This document shows, one piece after another, positions 23,794-36,184 of a stretch of DNA of 64,000 nucleotides. Both the position numbers and the translations under genes were made by a program. Source of the DNA: Parascedosporium putredinis (Eukaryota; Ascomycota; Sordariomycetes; Microascales; Microascaceae); assembly GCA_949357655.1 (NCBI GenBank), contig CASHTG010000018.1, positions 992,001 through 1,056,000 on the forward strand. Reading direction: 5' to 3'. The notes beneath the pieces were generated by a model. It was given only the letters and a program-made list of their open reading frames with translations, did not search any database and was not told where the DNA came from. Each line of letters starts with the position of its first letter. Positions within the stretch are counted from its first letter, which is position 1.

Positions 23794-26700
23794 GGTTGCT
23801 ATTTAGGTTGGGTGGCGGCTTGTAAGTGAGGTTTTAGTGATGGTTCGCTGTGGCTGTTTTGGCGATGATTTCTATTGTTTGTTCTTGGTGCTGTCGCGAT
23901 AGCGGATGATGCTGGGTTTGAAAAGGTGGTAGGTGTTGGGAGGAGAAAAGAGGGGGTTTTGGGGGAAGGTTGGGGTGTGGGAGGTCCTGAAGTTTTAGTT
24001 ATTTTTCTGGGGGTGGCGACCTTGGAGGGGAACAGCACTGCTGGGCGTTTGGGAAGAAAAAGAGGAAAAGGAAAAAGTTGTGCGGGAAAGCGGGAGGCGA
24101 AAAATTCGGGGGCTGGGGGTTTATGTGTCAGCGAGGCCTTGACGCGATCAGTAGAAAACAATTGACTCGGGAGCCCAAAATCCAGCACAGGTCAGCGGGG
24201 GACAAGAGAAAGAGAGAGAGAGGGGGGAACTGGTGGATTCAATCATGGTGGGGAGGGCCAGCCACCCAGCACCCTCTTAAAATGGAGGATGCGCCAGCAC
24301 GTAGAGTCACAATCACTGAGCGGGTAAGGTACTCGGAACCTCAGAAAATTTTTCCCAGCGCCAGCACACAACCGGGCCTGGCACTTCAATGCTCATTATT
24401 GAAGCCCGCCAAATGGCCCACGCATGGTACGACCATTGATCCTGCAACCGGCCGAGGACAAAAGGGCCTTGGCCCCTAGGCGCTCTTCTTGTTCTCCCCC
24501 TCCCCCGCCTGCTGACGTCCCTAGAGCGAACCTGCGGTTTCATCATTGATCATTGATCAATTGATGCGCCTCCAGCTGTGTCTCCCCAAACCCGGATGGC
24601 CTGACAAACCCAGCACCCCATCGCGCAGCCCAAGCTGGCGGTGCTCATTCTTCCGGCCTGGCATTATCCACTGAAGCCTCGGCCCTAAAGCAACCTGTCC
24701 TCATCGAAAATAAATCAATTTTTTGGGATTGCGACCAACTCAAGCGGAGCCAGCCAAGGAAATTTTCAGCGCTGATTGATCCACGAGAATGCTTTGCGCT
24801 CGAGTTCCAACCCCATTGATCACAAAAGGTCGGTCGGTCGCAACTCCTCCAGCAATGATCGCCGGCTATCAACCTAGCGACCTACGGTCCTTTGCTACGC
24901 CCAGTAAATACAATGGATGTACAGAAAAAGCTTCTCTAGAGATCAAGGGCTTCAGTTTGAATTGATTCTGACGAGCCCATCGACGAAACCCCTCACGCCC
25001 TTCCCAAACCCATTTGATCCTTCCATACCGCGCGCGCCCACTTACATCCAGAATTGATTGCACCGTCAATAGCCAGCCTTAGTCGCAAACCTCAACTCTC
25101 ACCCCAAGCGTCTACCCACAACAGTCGACTAAGAACAAGATCGTGTGAATTACCAAGGCAGCAAGAGTGCGTACTTGTAGGTTTCCCGCCCAAATTTCTT
25201 GCACTAACCAACAACGGAGGGCAACCTTGTGCGTGCGTGGCCGAGAGTAATAATAGCCGAGTAAAGCGAGCAGGATTGATTTCACTACACCCAACAGCGC
25301 AATTTCATGTCCTGTCCTCCGCGCGCACAAGGCGCCTCTTGTTGCGCGATGTAGTCTGCTTGTACACGGCTATCAGATCCAAGTTGAAGAATTTGATAAA
25401 TCTATTACCAAGATGCTCTATATTTTCGAGTATCGGGGCTCATCTTTTGAAAGGCGCAGGCGCGTATATTCGCCCGGCTTTGCGTGGGTGCTTGGAGCCC
25501 CGAAAAGACCGTTGTCGTGCCCGTTTCTACCAGGTCAACTGAAGTGGAAATGCTATCGCGATACAAAATCTGGCGATGAGCTCTGTACCTGACGCTATTT
25601 TCCCGGGTCTGTCAGGCGGGGTTAGTGACGGAGAGCGAAAAATTTCGTGTTGCCTAGTTTATTTCGGGGCGATGCAGGTCTCCCACCAATAGGACGCTAA
25701 AACCTGCCCTGCTGATTTGTGCACCTCCACTGCAACCGCCCAAAAAGGGACATTTGCATCCCCCTCCATCCATTGATCATCGACCCATGCGATTTGAGCT
25801 TTGCCTCAGCATCGAGATTTGGAGTGGCCAGGCTGTGGCCACTGGGGACTGGACTGAAAGCTTCACGTGTAAATTTCAGAACGGCGAGTCCCCCTCCTCC
25901 CCTTCAAACTGGGGCTACCCATACGCCCTGCCACAGTCAATGGCCAGCCAGCCAGCCAGCCAGGGCTCCAGCCCAAGAGAACCCAAGGGAGGGTCAATCA
26001 ATTTCCATGGGGTTCCGGGGTCACCCCCAAATATCCCCTGTCACAGGTTGTCAAGTCTTGAGCGACTCTGAGACAACAATGGCGTCAGGGCTTGGGCTCT
26101 GCTTGCCCAGCCTACGCAGAAGGACCTCGATTTCGCGCTGGCTCAACTGTGGATGTCTCAACCATCCCCTCAATTCGAGACCTTGTGGCATCAAGGAACC
26201 CTTAGCCGCTCAAGCCCCGAACTTTAGGCTCCTCTCGGGAGACAGAACATTGAAGCATTCATTGATGGATCCGTCAATCAGTTTCGATAATAGACTAGAA
26301 TTCTCGGGGAAACGCGCCCTCGGTCGCTTCCTGCGCCAACACGGCCGACCCTCAGCCACCACCCTAGTGAATTCGATTCCAATGATCTTGTGAACTAATC
26401 CCCAATCCTAGATTCCTGGCCGCAGCCTGAGCACTTTCGAGCGACCTATCCGTCCCATCCCGCATGAATGCGACGGATCCATTGCTATGACTTTACAAAC
26501 CGAACCAGCCGGCCCCCTCTCAACCAAAGCAATAGGTCCGTGGGCCACCCCCATCAGCAAATTCGTCCATTCAACCCATCATCCGCCATCCTCAGAGGGG
26601 ACTTGAAAAGCCATCCGAAGGGCCCGTTTGATATTCTCCTCGCAACGCCGAAACCACATGCGCTGAAAATCTTTGGAGACACCGCGCATGCCAACGACCT

Positions 26701-29603
26701 AGTAAACAAAGATTATTGTCCCTAAAAACTCTAGATAACCCTGTCCTGATATTTCGTCCCATGTGAAGAAACTGTTCTCGAATACATAGTTAGCATTGGG
26801 CTCGCCGACAAGATCCAAGACTTCGCGCCTGAAAGCGGACTTGGACTGGTATCCGTCACCCTAGTACGCGCTGTAGTTGACAATCAAGTTGGGTTTATTA
26901 CAACATAGGCCAGCGTGTAAAAGCTTGGTCCTCCTGCTCCTCTCTTGAGCCACTTACGTTACGGATGAGAACCCCAAAACGATACCCTCGCTCTATTAAC
27001 ACACCATGAACCTAGCAACAGCGGCCCGTAGCGTCACTGGTTTATCTACCGCCTCGGGGGTCTGGCCCTTTGCTCCTACGGAACATGTGAGGGCTGCAGC
27101 TTGGTAAAGGACCAGCCCTAAACCACGGAGGAGTATAGACCTCGGTACAGCGTGCCACAACGCGTCTGGAATTTAGAATTGAGCAGTTGAAGGGACTATC
27201 AAAGGTCTGACGCGTCCAGTGTTGTTCAACCGCAAAGCTGGTTATACGCGCATTGGAGAGTCTAGCACTAGTTTTCTTCCTTTTTATAGCCATCTCAGTC
27301 TTGACGAGCGTGTGCTTGTAGCCTCGAGATATTGTGCGGAGGCCTGTGATAAGAATAACCCCTCCTCATTGCCTCGCCGCCTTGCTTTCCAACTCAGAGG
27401 AGAGGGGCTGAGGAAGGGCAGACTTGTGTAACCCCTAGAAGGGTGGGGGAGAAAGGAATGGCAGGATCAGTCAATGGTAAACAGTTTAATCGTGCTTGCC
27501 CCCTGGGGCTCCCAGAGCTCGGGGCCAGCTATTTTTCTCGCCAACCACGAGCTATTAGTGTAGAGTGCCTTGAGGTCACAACGCGCCCCAATCGCGCCTT
27601 CGTGTGAAGGCGGATTGGCCTTGTTATTATTAGAGCCTTGCCCAGTCTAGTGCTATTGCTTATCTCCCGAACCCGACGAGACCATCAGCCCATCTCCTTT
27701 TGGAAACTACCTCCCACCAGGGAGTTCTAGTTCCCACCGCGACGACAGCACGAGCTATGCGCTCCTACAAATTTGAATATAGCAGGACGCTTTCCGGACT
27801 GTGGGGATGGAATCCTAAGCTTTGAGAAAGAGAAATTGAGCGAACATGGCCTGGTAATACTCGGGCATCAGGTGTCTGTCTAGGAGGGGGAGATAAGCAG
27901 CTTGGACTGATCGAGCTGGTGCATGCAAGCTTCGCGGATAGCTTGTAGGGTGTTGATTGTCCTCAGCCAGGCTTTTCCGCGCCATTCCGAGCCCGCTGTA
28001 CAGTGGATAGTGCTGTTGGCTTGACGCTGCACAGTGCCCCACACTCCAAGATGCAAGAGCACGGCCAGCCAGTGAGGACTCGTTCAGCGAGGCCCAGCAC
28101 GTGTGCTTGAAATCTTTCAATGCTGACAGGATTGAAGGCAGGTTTCATTTTGTACAGGTACGCGACCAGGCATTGTCCAGGGACATCAGAGCTGCACGCG
28201 CGGCTGAAGGGGGCCAGAGGATGTTCCGCCCTTCCCGGAAGCAACCTTTTGAAATGCTCCAGCTTAGCAAGGATCCATCTTATCATCAAAGGTCGCGAGC
28301 CGGACATCATTGATGGTCAGACCAAAAGAAAAGAAAAAAATATTCAGAAAGAATATATATCCTACTTTCGAGCCTACTTATCATCTCGGATTGGGTTAAC
28401 GGCGCTATATCAGAGATAAGAGAGAGCCAAGTGCAATCGTTTCATCGCGAGAGAGGAATCCATCGCATCAGGTGTTGCCTCAAGACTTGCCATCTGCTTG
28501 TCGGGGAAGCTAACGGCAGTTACCCCGCCGAAGCTTTTCTTCGGGCAAATCGCGTCCTCCCGTCGTGGAGGCATGAAACTTGGCTACCCTAGTAGAGGAT
28601 GCGGCGCAAGACAAGGGAGGGTCACAGCAGAAACAAGCTCGGGGGATGGCGAATGAACCCATCCACCCACCACCCTCCCGGCTATCGCTCGACCCCTCCC
28701 TTGTCCCGTATAAATTCTTGACCCATTTTCCTCCTCAGGCATTTGCCTCCAAGACGTCACCACCAGCAGGAAGGACGTACAGAACCAATTTGAGGATAGT
28801 GGCGCGTCACCGAGCAGACGCTAGTTTAGGACGGCTTGGGCAGCCCCTGATGTTGCTCAAAGTCAAATGATGATAGTTTAAGGGGTCTTTGAGAGAAAAG
28901 GGAAGCTGGGAGGGGCCTTGGGGCTGTTGATACATGAAAACAATAGAGCCGGCAGAGTAGTCGAAATTTTTACCTTGGCTACGAAGGCAAGGAAGGTACG
29001 ATGCCTGTGGAGACTGTCACGATCTTGATGGATGGGTCTATTACATCAACCGTCCAACCAACCCAAGGGCGAGGCGCAAGCCAAAGATCAACATTGGGGT
29101 TTCATGGACCATCCATCCACAAAACTAACCTGGTGCTGGCGGGCTCGAGACGAAAAAGTCAATTGGTGCAGCTCTGACCCCTGACATTGATCAATCCATT
29201 ACATCTAGTGTAGCTCGAGTAACCACATCCATGTATGTACCAACCCTTCCCACGCACTCCGCAAGCGATGCCAAACAACCCCGCCTTGTTGCCCCTCATC
29301 AATCTCCTCCAAAGCTTCCAGCAACACAATTACTTGAGTACAAGTGCCCCCCTCCCTCAACTAGATCGGCTGCCTCCTGCCTTCTTCCAACAATCTTTTC
29401 TTCATGTCGGGCATGACCACGACGTGTTAATTCATCACGAATATTTCAGTCCAGCTCCTTTCCATTCGGATTATCAACGGTCCCCTCACGAACTAGCTTC
29501 GTGACACGACCCTATTATAACTAGCTCGATAGATCTCGAGTTCACACCATCTAATACAATACAGCACTCGCCCACTGGCTGACCGCATCATCAATCGGAG
29601 AAC
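23794..29603. other. Largest spacer, 5.8 kb, between divergent genes
   Basis: Separates the divergent HMG-box and HET-C genes and must hold both promoters. It is rich in GATC-centred motifs (for example 24541-24563, 24778, 25775, 26273, 29190) and has a short CCAG repeat near 25948-25967. A 224-codon frame at 25719-26393 has no recognisable features. No transposon ends, tRNA or 5S rRNA were seen. Confidence 0.45.
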
Positions 29604-32600
29604 ATGTTCGAGAACAAGTCGTTCACCTTGTTGGTGGCCGTCATCGGTCTTCTCTGGTTCGCTCGTCCCGCCGCCGCCTTCGGTGCTGGTAACATTGCTG
29701 GCATTTCCAAGATCGAGGGGCAGAACTGTGAGTGCCGTCCACCCATCAAGCCCCTAGACTGCCTGGTAGTCGATATCATACATGTCTTGGTCACACCATC
29801 GAAGCGAAATGTACAGACACGAGATTTAGCCCGTCTTCCGTTTGCTAACCAAACTTGTTTTCTTTCTTTTCCATCCATCTAGGGCGCCACGGAGATATTG
29901 AAGATGCCCTCCTAAAGCTTACTATGGCGACGGCCTTTGGCGGCAAGAAGTTCAGCAAGCACAACGTTGCCCGCGTCTACTTTGGTAACTGGCTGAGGGA
30001 CTATTCCCAGGCCATCGACGTCGGTACCGTCAAGTCCGTTTCTGCCGAAGCCATCCGACTCCTCCTCTGCGTCCTCGGATTCATGACTTTTGGTTTTGGC
30101 TCCAAGGAATTTGAAGTTACTGCTGAGCGACTTGGCTGCTACCGCCCCGAGGAACATATTGACAACCCCAAGAACTACGCCGATAATGTGGATGCTCGCC
30201 AATACCATAGGGCCTTGCGTGGACCCGTCGACGAGCAGGTCGAGCTTGGCATCGATCGTGAGACGGGAATGAAGAATTACATTGCTAACGAGCGCGCCGG
30301 CATCCAAACATCGGCAGGCCTGGTCCGGGACCTGATCACGCGATGCGTCAGACTCGGCAGGAGCTACGCTCGTAGCGGAAACAAGGATGAGCGAAATGAG
30401 TCCCTTCGCCTCCTAGGAACTGCCCTGCACTGTCTTGAGGGTAAGACGGCTCCCTACCATAACAATAGCCTTTTCAAGGTGATAGGAGGCTAACCATGGA
30501 TATCTTTGGAATGGGTAGATTACTTCGCGCACAGCAACTATGTCGAGCTAGCCCTCGCCGAACTTGGCGAGCGCGATGTTTTCCCTCACGTCGGCCGAAA
30601 CACGCAGGTCCGAGTTAATGGCGCCCGCGGTGAAGTTTGGCCCATTGTTACCGGCACATTCGGAGGTGTCGACTTCCTTCATTCCGTCACTGGCGAGGGT
30701 ATGAATTGATCTACAACCCCCACTCCTTCCTCCCCGAGCCTTGGTCAGGCACTTACTAGTCACTTGTAGTCTCCGATAAACTCACCCAGAACGAAATTGA
30801 GGAGCTTCAGGGCACCCTACAGCAGAGCACCAAGGCTGACACCAGCTTCTTGCGGGAGCTCCTTGACAAGATTCCCGATGGCGTTTTTGGTGGACAGCAT
30901 CAGAGTAGCAAAGTTGATGAGTTCCAGCAAAACGCCACCAACGCGCAGATGCAGAACATGAACGTGTCTCCAAGGGAGCCCGAGGAGTACACCAGGTATG
31001 TCCAGAACATGTTCCGACAGATCATGCCCGTCATTGAGTGGCACGACGACCTCATGAAGAACATTTCAAACGCCATGGAGAGGATTCCAGTTCTGCCCAA
31101 GATCCTCGAGCAGCTAGAGGAGCAGCTGTCCATGTTCATCTTCTCCATCATTGCACCTTTTATCCTTCCCATTATCCAGCAGATTGGAGCCGAGCTCAAA
31201 ACTGGATCGGAGGAAATCATTGAAAGCAGTCAAAAGGAGCAGCACATTGTCTTCAACGACTCCAACTCGACCGATCCTACCCACTCTATGCTTTCCAAGG
31301 ATCACTTCTCCAACGTACGTATCTTTTTATCTTCCGAGGATGGGCGCTCCAGCTCCCAGCTGTTGGCTAACACTAGAATACAGATCCTCAACGAGGTTGC
31401 CGGCCGAGCGGCCGCTTACGTGGTGACCTGGGTCGTCCCGCAGATCATGGAGGCTATTGACAACGAGAGTGTTAATGTCAACAGCCTGATTGATACCATA
31501 GTTGGAGGTGTCCTCCATCACCCTGCTCAGCGAGACATGGCTCGCGGTGGGGCCGCTGAGGGTAGGAAACTTCTCTTCAAGTGTGTCGAGGACTGGTGGA
31601 GAGAGCAAGGTCGTCGCCAAGACGAGTACCGCCGCAAGCTTTCTAGGGAGGGTGTTCGCAATGGAGAGAACCACAAGGAGGGCGTCACCGACACTGGTCA
31701 TGGTCACGGCTGTACCGGTAAGCTCAAGATGCGCAAGCAGTTTGGCGAAGAAGAGACTTGGGAGGACAAGGTCGCCGGAAAGGTCGCGGACAATATCCTC
31801 AGCGGTGCCACGGGCGCATTCTCCAGCATTATCCAGCAGCAGACGGGTGTCAAGATCCCCAGCTACGAGCCACCGGCCTCCCAGAAAGAGGATAGCGGTA
31901 TCGGCGGTATCCTCGGCGCCGCGAGCTCTTTCCTTGGCCTCGGAGACAGCAACCAAGGCTCGTCGTCGAGCCGCCGGAATGACGATCAGGGCTATACCCA
32001 GAGCCAGTCGAGCTTCCGGCGCGAAGACGAGGGTGGCTACGTGGCTTCGCACTCGACCCAGCGCCACGACAATGACGGCAGCTACGGCCGGACGCAGACC
32101 ACGCAGCGCTACGACGGCAGCGGCGGCTATAGCCAGACCCAGAGCAGCCAGCGATATGATTCTGGCGGCGGTCGACAGGAGTCTCAGTCCAGCAGCTACT
32201 ACCAATCCTTCTCCGGCGGCAACAATGACAACGATCGCCGGGGCGGTGGTCAGGGTCGTCGCGATGACGACGACAATCGTCACGGTGGCGGCTACGGCCG
32301 TCGCGATAACGATGACAACCGCCAGGGTGGCGGCTACGGCCGTCAGGAAGAAAGCCAATCTTACGGTGGACGTCAAGGAGGTGGCTATGGTGGCCAAGGA
32401 GGTGGTTACGGTGGTAGGGAAGAGCAATCGTACGGCGAGCGCCAGCACGGAGGCCGCCAAGAACAATCCTACGGTGGCGGATATCAACAGGGTGGCCACC
32501 AGGGTGGGGTGGGCGCCGAGACCGCAGCCGGGACCGTAGCCGTGACAGGGACTCGGACGACGGCCGAGGCCACGGCCACCGGGGACAGCAGGAACATGGG

Positions 32601-32615
32601 CGCCGGGGATGGTAG
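29604..32615 (+). CDS. het-c: HET-C heterokaryon incompatibility protein
   Basis: In Neurospora crassa, unlike het-c alleles in one cytoplasm trigger vegetative incompatibility and cell death. Five exons: 29604-29727, 29883-30440, 30519-30698, 30770-31314, 31384-32615. Residues 1-25 are a signal peptide (LLVAVIGLLWFARPAAA). The conserved domain includes WRHGDIEDALLKL, KKFSKHNVARVYFGNWLRDY, LLCVLGFMTFGFGSKEF and DYFAHSNYVELAL. The segment after LTQNEIEELQGTLQQ up to NVSPREPEEYTRYVQ lies roughly where the allele-specificity region falls in Neurospora. A membrane-like stretch IFSIIAPFILPIIQQIG follows. The last ~280 residues are low complexity, rich in Gly, Gln, Tyr, Arg and Asp (GGGYGRR, QSYGGRQGGG). 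One missing G at 32506-32509 is needed; the true end is then RGQQEHGRRGW and a TAG at 32613, giving 879 residues. No HET-domain partner (pin-c) is visible nearby. Confidence 0.96.
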
Positions 32616-32859
32616 GTATCCCCCAGGCAACGATGTTAGCCTGGGAAGTGAGACTGGACAAGAAAGTGAAGCCACCGAGACCATTGAGCAGTTTGATAAC
32701 GGGGGTTGACGAGTTCAGAGAACCTAGGCCAGATGAGGGTGCGGTAGAAGACGGAGAGGAGCGGGAAGTGGGGGAAGAGAATGAGGGGAGCGAAGATAGC
32801 AGCGTTGGAGAAGAGACGCCGGAGGAGGGGTCTGGAGAAGAGGCTGAAGAGGCCGAAGA

Positions 32860-33240
32860 GGCTGAAGAAGGTGGGGATGGGGCGGAAGCGGAAGACGAAG
32901 ATGTCGAGGCGGCAGAGGAAGAGGTGGTAGAAGAAGTCGAGGAGGAGGCCGAGGAAGTCGAGGAAGCCGAAGAGGAAGTTGAGGAGGAAGTTGAAGAGGA
33001 GGCGGAGGAGGAAGTTGAAGAAGAAGCTGAGGAGGAGGCGGAGGAAGAAGTCGAGGAAGAAGTTGAAGAGGAAGCTGAAGAGGAAGCGGAAGAGGAAGTT
33101 GAGGAAGAAGCTGAGGAGGAGGTAGAAGAGGAAGCGGAAGAGGTAGAAGAGGAAGAGGTAGAGGTAGAAGAGGAAGTTGAGGAGGCAGAGGAGGAGGCGC
33201 AAGAAGAAGCAGAGGAAGCAGAGGAAAAGGCGGAAGAAGG
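32860..33240. repeat. 9-bp imperfect minisatellite (GARGARGYN)n beside het-c
   Basis: A strongly purine-rich plus strand repeats a 9-base unit reading Glu-Glu-Val or Glu-Glu-Ala. It sits in an open frame (32609-33274) that starts at an ATG four bases before the het-c stop codon and ends EQRGGWW. Third codon positions vary freely (GAG/GAA; GTT/GTC/GTA; GCG/GCT/GCC). The opposite strand is also open and reads Ser/Ala/Thr-rich in a very long frame (33408-31327) that overlaps the het-c 3' exon. Unit phase makes both readings vary at their own third positions, so codon pattern cannot decide which strand, if either, is translated. Confidence 0.85.
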
Positions 33241-36109
33241 CGGCGAAACAGAGCAACGGGGTGGATGGTGGTAGCGGAGATAGGTGGTCTGGATATGGCA
33301 AGGGTAATGGGTCTGGTCACGGCCCGGTTTTATTTGGTCTCGGAAATGGTAGTGGTGGAAATGGTCTTGTTCTGCGGGCTCTCCCGCTTTTGGACTTGGA
33401 ATGGTCACAGTCTCACTCCGGAGGTAGCTCGCGCGCCGGCCCCGCTCACCGGTAAACGTCGCTGCCGGGCCCGGCTAGCACTCGGGCGGCATCGTATGAT
33501 TGAGCGCGAGGAGAAAAAGCTGTACGGAAAGAAAACATATAAAAACAATAAATTATATTGATGTCCTTGAGCAGCAAGCTCCAAGCTAAGGTTGGGAACT
33601 GATGATGCTAGGTGGCGAGAGACGGCCAACAACTCTCCTTACCTGTAGGAGTCACACGGCCATCCGAGCGAGCGCCATAGTCTCGATTTCCCCTCTTAGG
33701 ATCAGCTAGAAGGACGAAGTGCTTAACTTTCGCGGATAGAAGATTCATTTTCTATAGCTCGGCCGCCGCCATTTCGCGTCTCGGCCGGGCCCTTACAGCT
33801 CGCACTTGGAGCACTTCAGCCAAGGTAATAAACACCGCTCCAAGTTCGGGGTTGAAGATTACAAGTAGCGTGCGTCGGCACCCAACATTCAAGTGTAGGT
33901 CGTGAGCAGATTACTCTCTAGATTGATATCGGCGGGAGCGGGGAAACTGACAGCTCGCCCCCTCCCAAGCCGAAGCAACGAAAAAAGTGCTGGATTGGTG
34001 TAGTACAAGCAGATGAGGAACGGCAGGGGAAAGGCGGGCGAGAGTTGATCAGAAATTAAATTAGCTAGGCTGGGGGGGCGGTAGGGTCAATTGACGCAGG
34101 CTGGCACGTTTGGTACATGTATATTAAGAGGAGATGGAATGATTAGTGAAAGAGGGAAAGGGAAATGGACAGTGGACACAGGCTGACGTATATAATGGAA
34201 CTGTACTGTTGCATCGAGAATATATTTTGATCGCCCTGTGGATTCTTTGTCTTGCCCTGATGGATGAGGCGGCGTCGGCGCAGAGATCCGGTGCGGACTG
34301 GCTGGCTGGCCTTGGTACCTATTCTTTCGCGTGCCTCTGTGGACACGAGATCTCTGTGGGAACAATGAAACTCGAGTGGTCATCGGGTTGAATTTTATTT
34401 ACTATTTTGGAGGATCTTGAAGAGTTGCGTTATGAGGAAGAAGATGGATCCTAAACATGCGTCAAGGAAAGAGTGGTTTACGGGTTTCCTCGGGCGGACG
34501 CGATTTTTCCCACCGCTGAGGGAGGAGTGATCTCCAGCCAGGACCAGTCAGGATAGGAAGCTAGTTGGGCATATATGGCAAAATGTGTGGTCGATCCTTC
34601 TAGTGCTATCAAGGCCGAGCAAACTCAGGGCATCAAGGCTCGAGAGATGGTTGAAGGGAGGGAGACGCATGGCTCAATCCATGACGAGGGGCGACCCGGA
34701 GCACGCACAGCTGGACTCGCTGACTATCCATCAACGGGCTGATGTTGTTTCAGATAACGCGTCCTTAGTGCCGTCCTGGTGTGGTCGCGGAGACGTTATT
34801 AGTTCGGCGCATTGAATCAAGCGAGTGTCCCGGGAGTCCATTTTCTTCCAGTCTCATTGTTCCCTTTTGTTTTTCAAGTGCCAGATGAAAAGATCCAGAG
34901 AGAGAAAAAAAAGAAAAAAGAAAAAAAAAACCACAGGGTACGGCCCACAGCCGAAGAATTCGAGCGTGACCTCGTGCAATATGGCCCAGTGGCTCAATTC
35001 CGATCCCCGGGCCGGCGGCATCATTCCAAGGGAGCTCGGAATCGCGTGGGTGACCATCTGCCCCTTGGCTGGCCTACGATGACATTCTCGACGCGCGAAG
35101 ATCCAGCGAGCAAGTTTTTGTTTTTAAAAGGCCAAGCCGCCGCCCCGGTTTTGGAGGCTCGTCGTTCGTCTCTTGACGTCTTTTTCTCTTGGCCTTGGGC
35201 GACGACATACAAGTAGCCATAACCATTGCGGGGTGGGCTTTGCAAAGAAGCATCCATAGATCAAGATGCTCGCATTGGATGCGGGCTCCCGCTTTGCCGG
35301 AGAAGGGTAAGGGTACCTTGTACCTCTTTGATCCGGCTGCTCTATCCAACACCAAGACGCACGACACGCATGGTGGGGAAGCCGGGCTAAATGTATTGAA
35401 GAAGGCGGTTTAATATCTTGACAGCTGGGATTGGGGGATTTGTGCGGCCCTCCATATTAAGCGGAGAAGAAACGGGCCCTTGTCGCCTATAAGGTCACTT
35501 CAATCTTTTTTTTTTTTTTGGATCTATTGCGGCACCCTTGGCCTTGTTTAATACTGTCAACACCATCCGCCCTCTTTTCCATTTGGTCACCCTTTCTAGT
35601 AGGACTGGACGCGAGTTTTCCCAGTGCTAGAACTGGAGAGGAGCCCACTTGAGGAGCCCACTCGAGGCGATCCACCGCCCCAGGCCGTCGCTAGGCCCGG
35701 GCGAGGGATGAACAGAGCCGCCCATATTGGGTTCCCGCAACAGCCATGCCTTGACGCGTTGATCTATTGATGGGGCGAGCAAGTATATTGGCCCTCCCCC
35801 AGTGCACGGGAAAAAGGCCGACTTGAGGATTAGAAAGAGCATAGGAGCAAAGAAAAGAAAGTGCTTTGTGCGAGACGTATATTACTTGGCGCCAGACGCC
35901 TCGACTTGGCATTTCCAACTTCTCCCTGGCCCCCGTTCCTCCTTGCCTCTGCTTTCCAGTCTTCATATAGGAGCTGTATATCTTCTCCGGAACCTGGGAT
36001 TGCCTGCTTTCTCGTGCACAATTCTGCCTCGTCAAACCGGGCTGCTCTCTCTTTTGACTCGCATACCAAACCAGCACGGAGCCTCCCATCATCTCGGCTA
36101 GTTTTTTTC

Positions 36110-36175
36110 TTTCTCTTTCTCACTCCCACTCCCCCACTCCCCCACCCCCTCCCTATCTATTCCCTCCTCACGCCT
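36110..36175 (+). promoter_or_regulatory. C-rich/CT-rich tract directly before the GH45 start
   Basis: Pyrimidine-only DNA with repeated CACTCCCC units ends about ten bases before the ATG at 36185. It is probably part of the 5' leader or core promoter, as often seen before highly expressed fungal genes. Confidence 0.4.
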
Positions 36176-36184
36176 CGGGACACG

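Larger units (their letters stand above)
32616..36184. other. Spacer between het-c and the GH45 gene, with repeat at its left end
   Basis: About 3.6 kb. The left 0.7 kb holds the 9-bp repeat described separately. The rest (33.3-35.5 kb) has short A and T runs (34907-34930 and 35507-35520) but no supported gene. The final 70 bases are the C-rich GH45 promoter. Open frames around 34.8-35.4 kb lack motifs. Confidence 0.45.

Noticed and set aside
31327..33408. 693-codon minus-strand frame, Ser/Ala/Thr-rich then hydrophobic
   Set aside because: Most of it is antisense to the het-c last exon, where the plus strand is clearly the coding one, and the rest is the reverse reading of the 9-bp repeat. 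Kept only as an alternative in the repeat finding.
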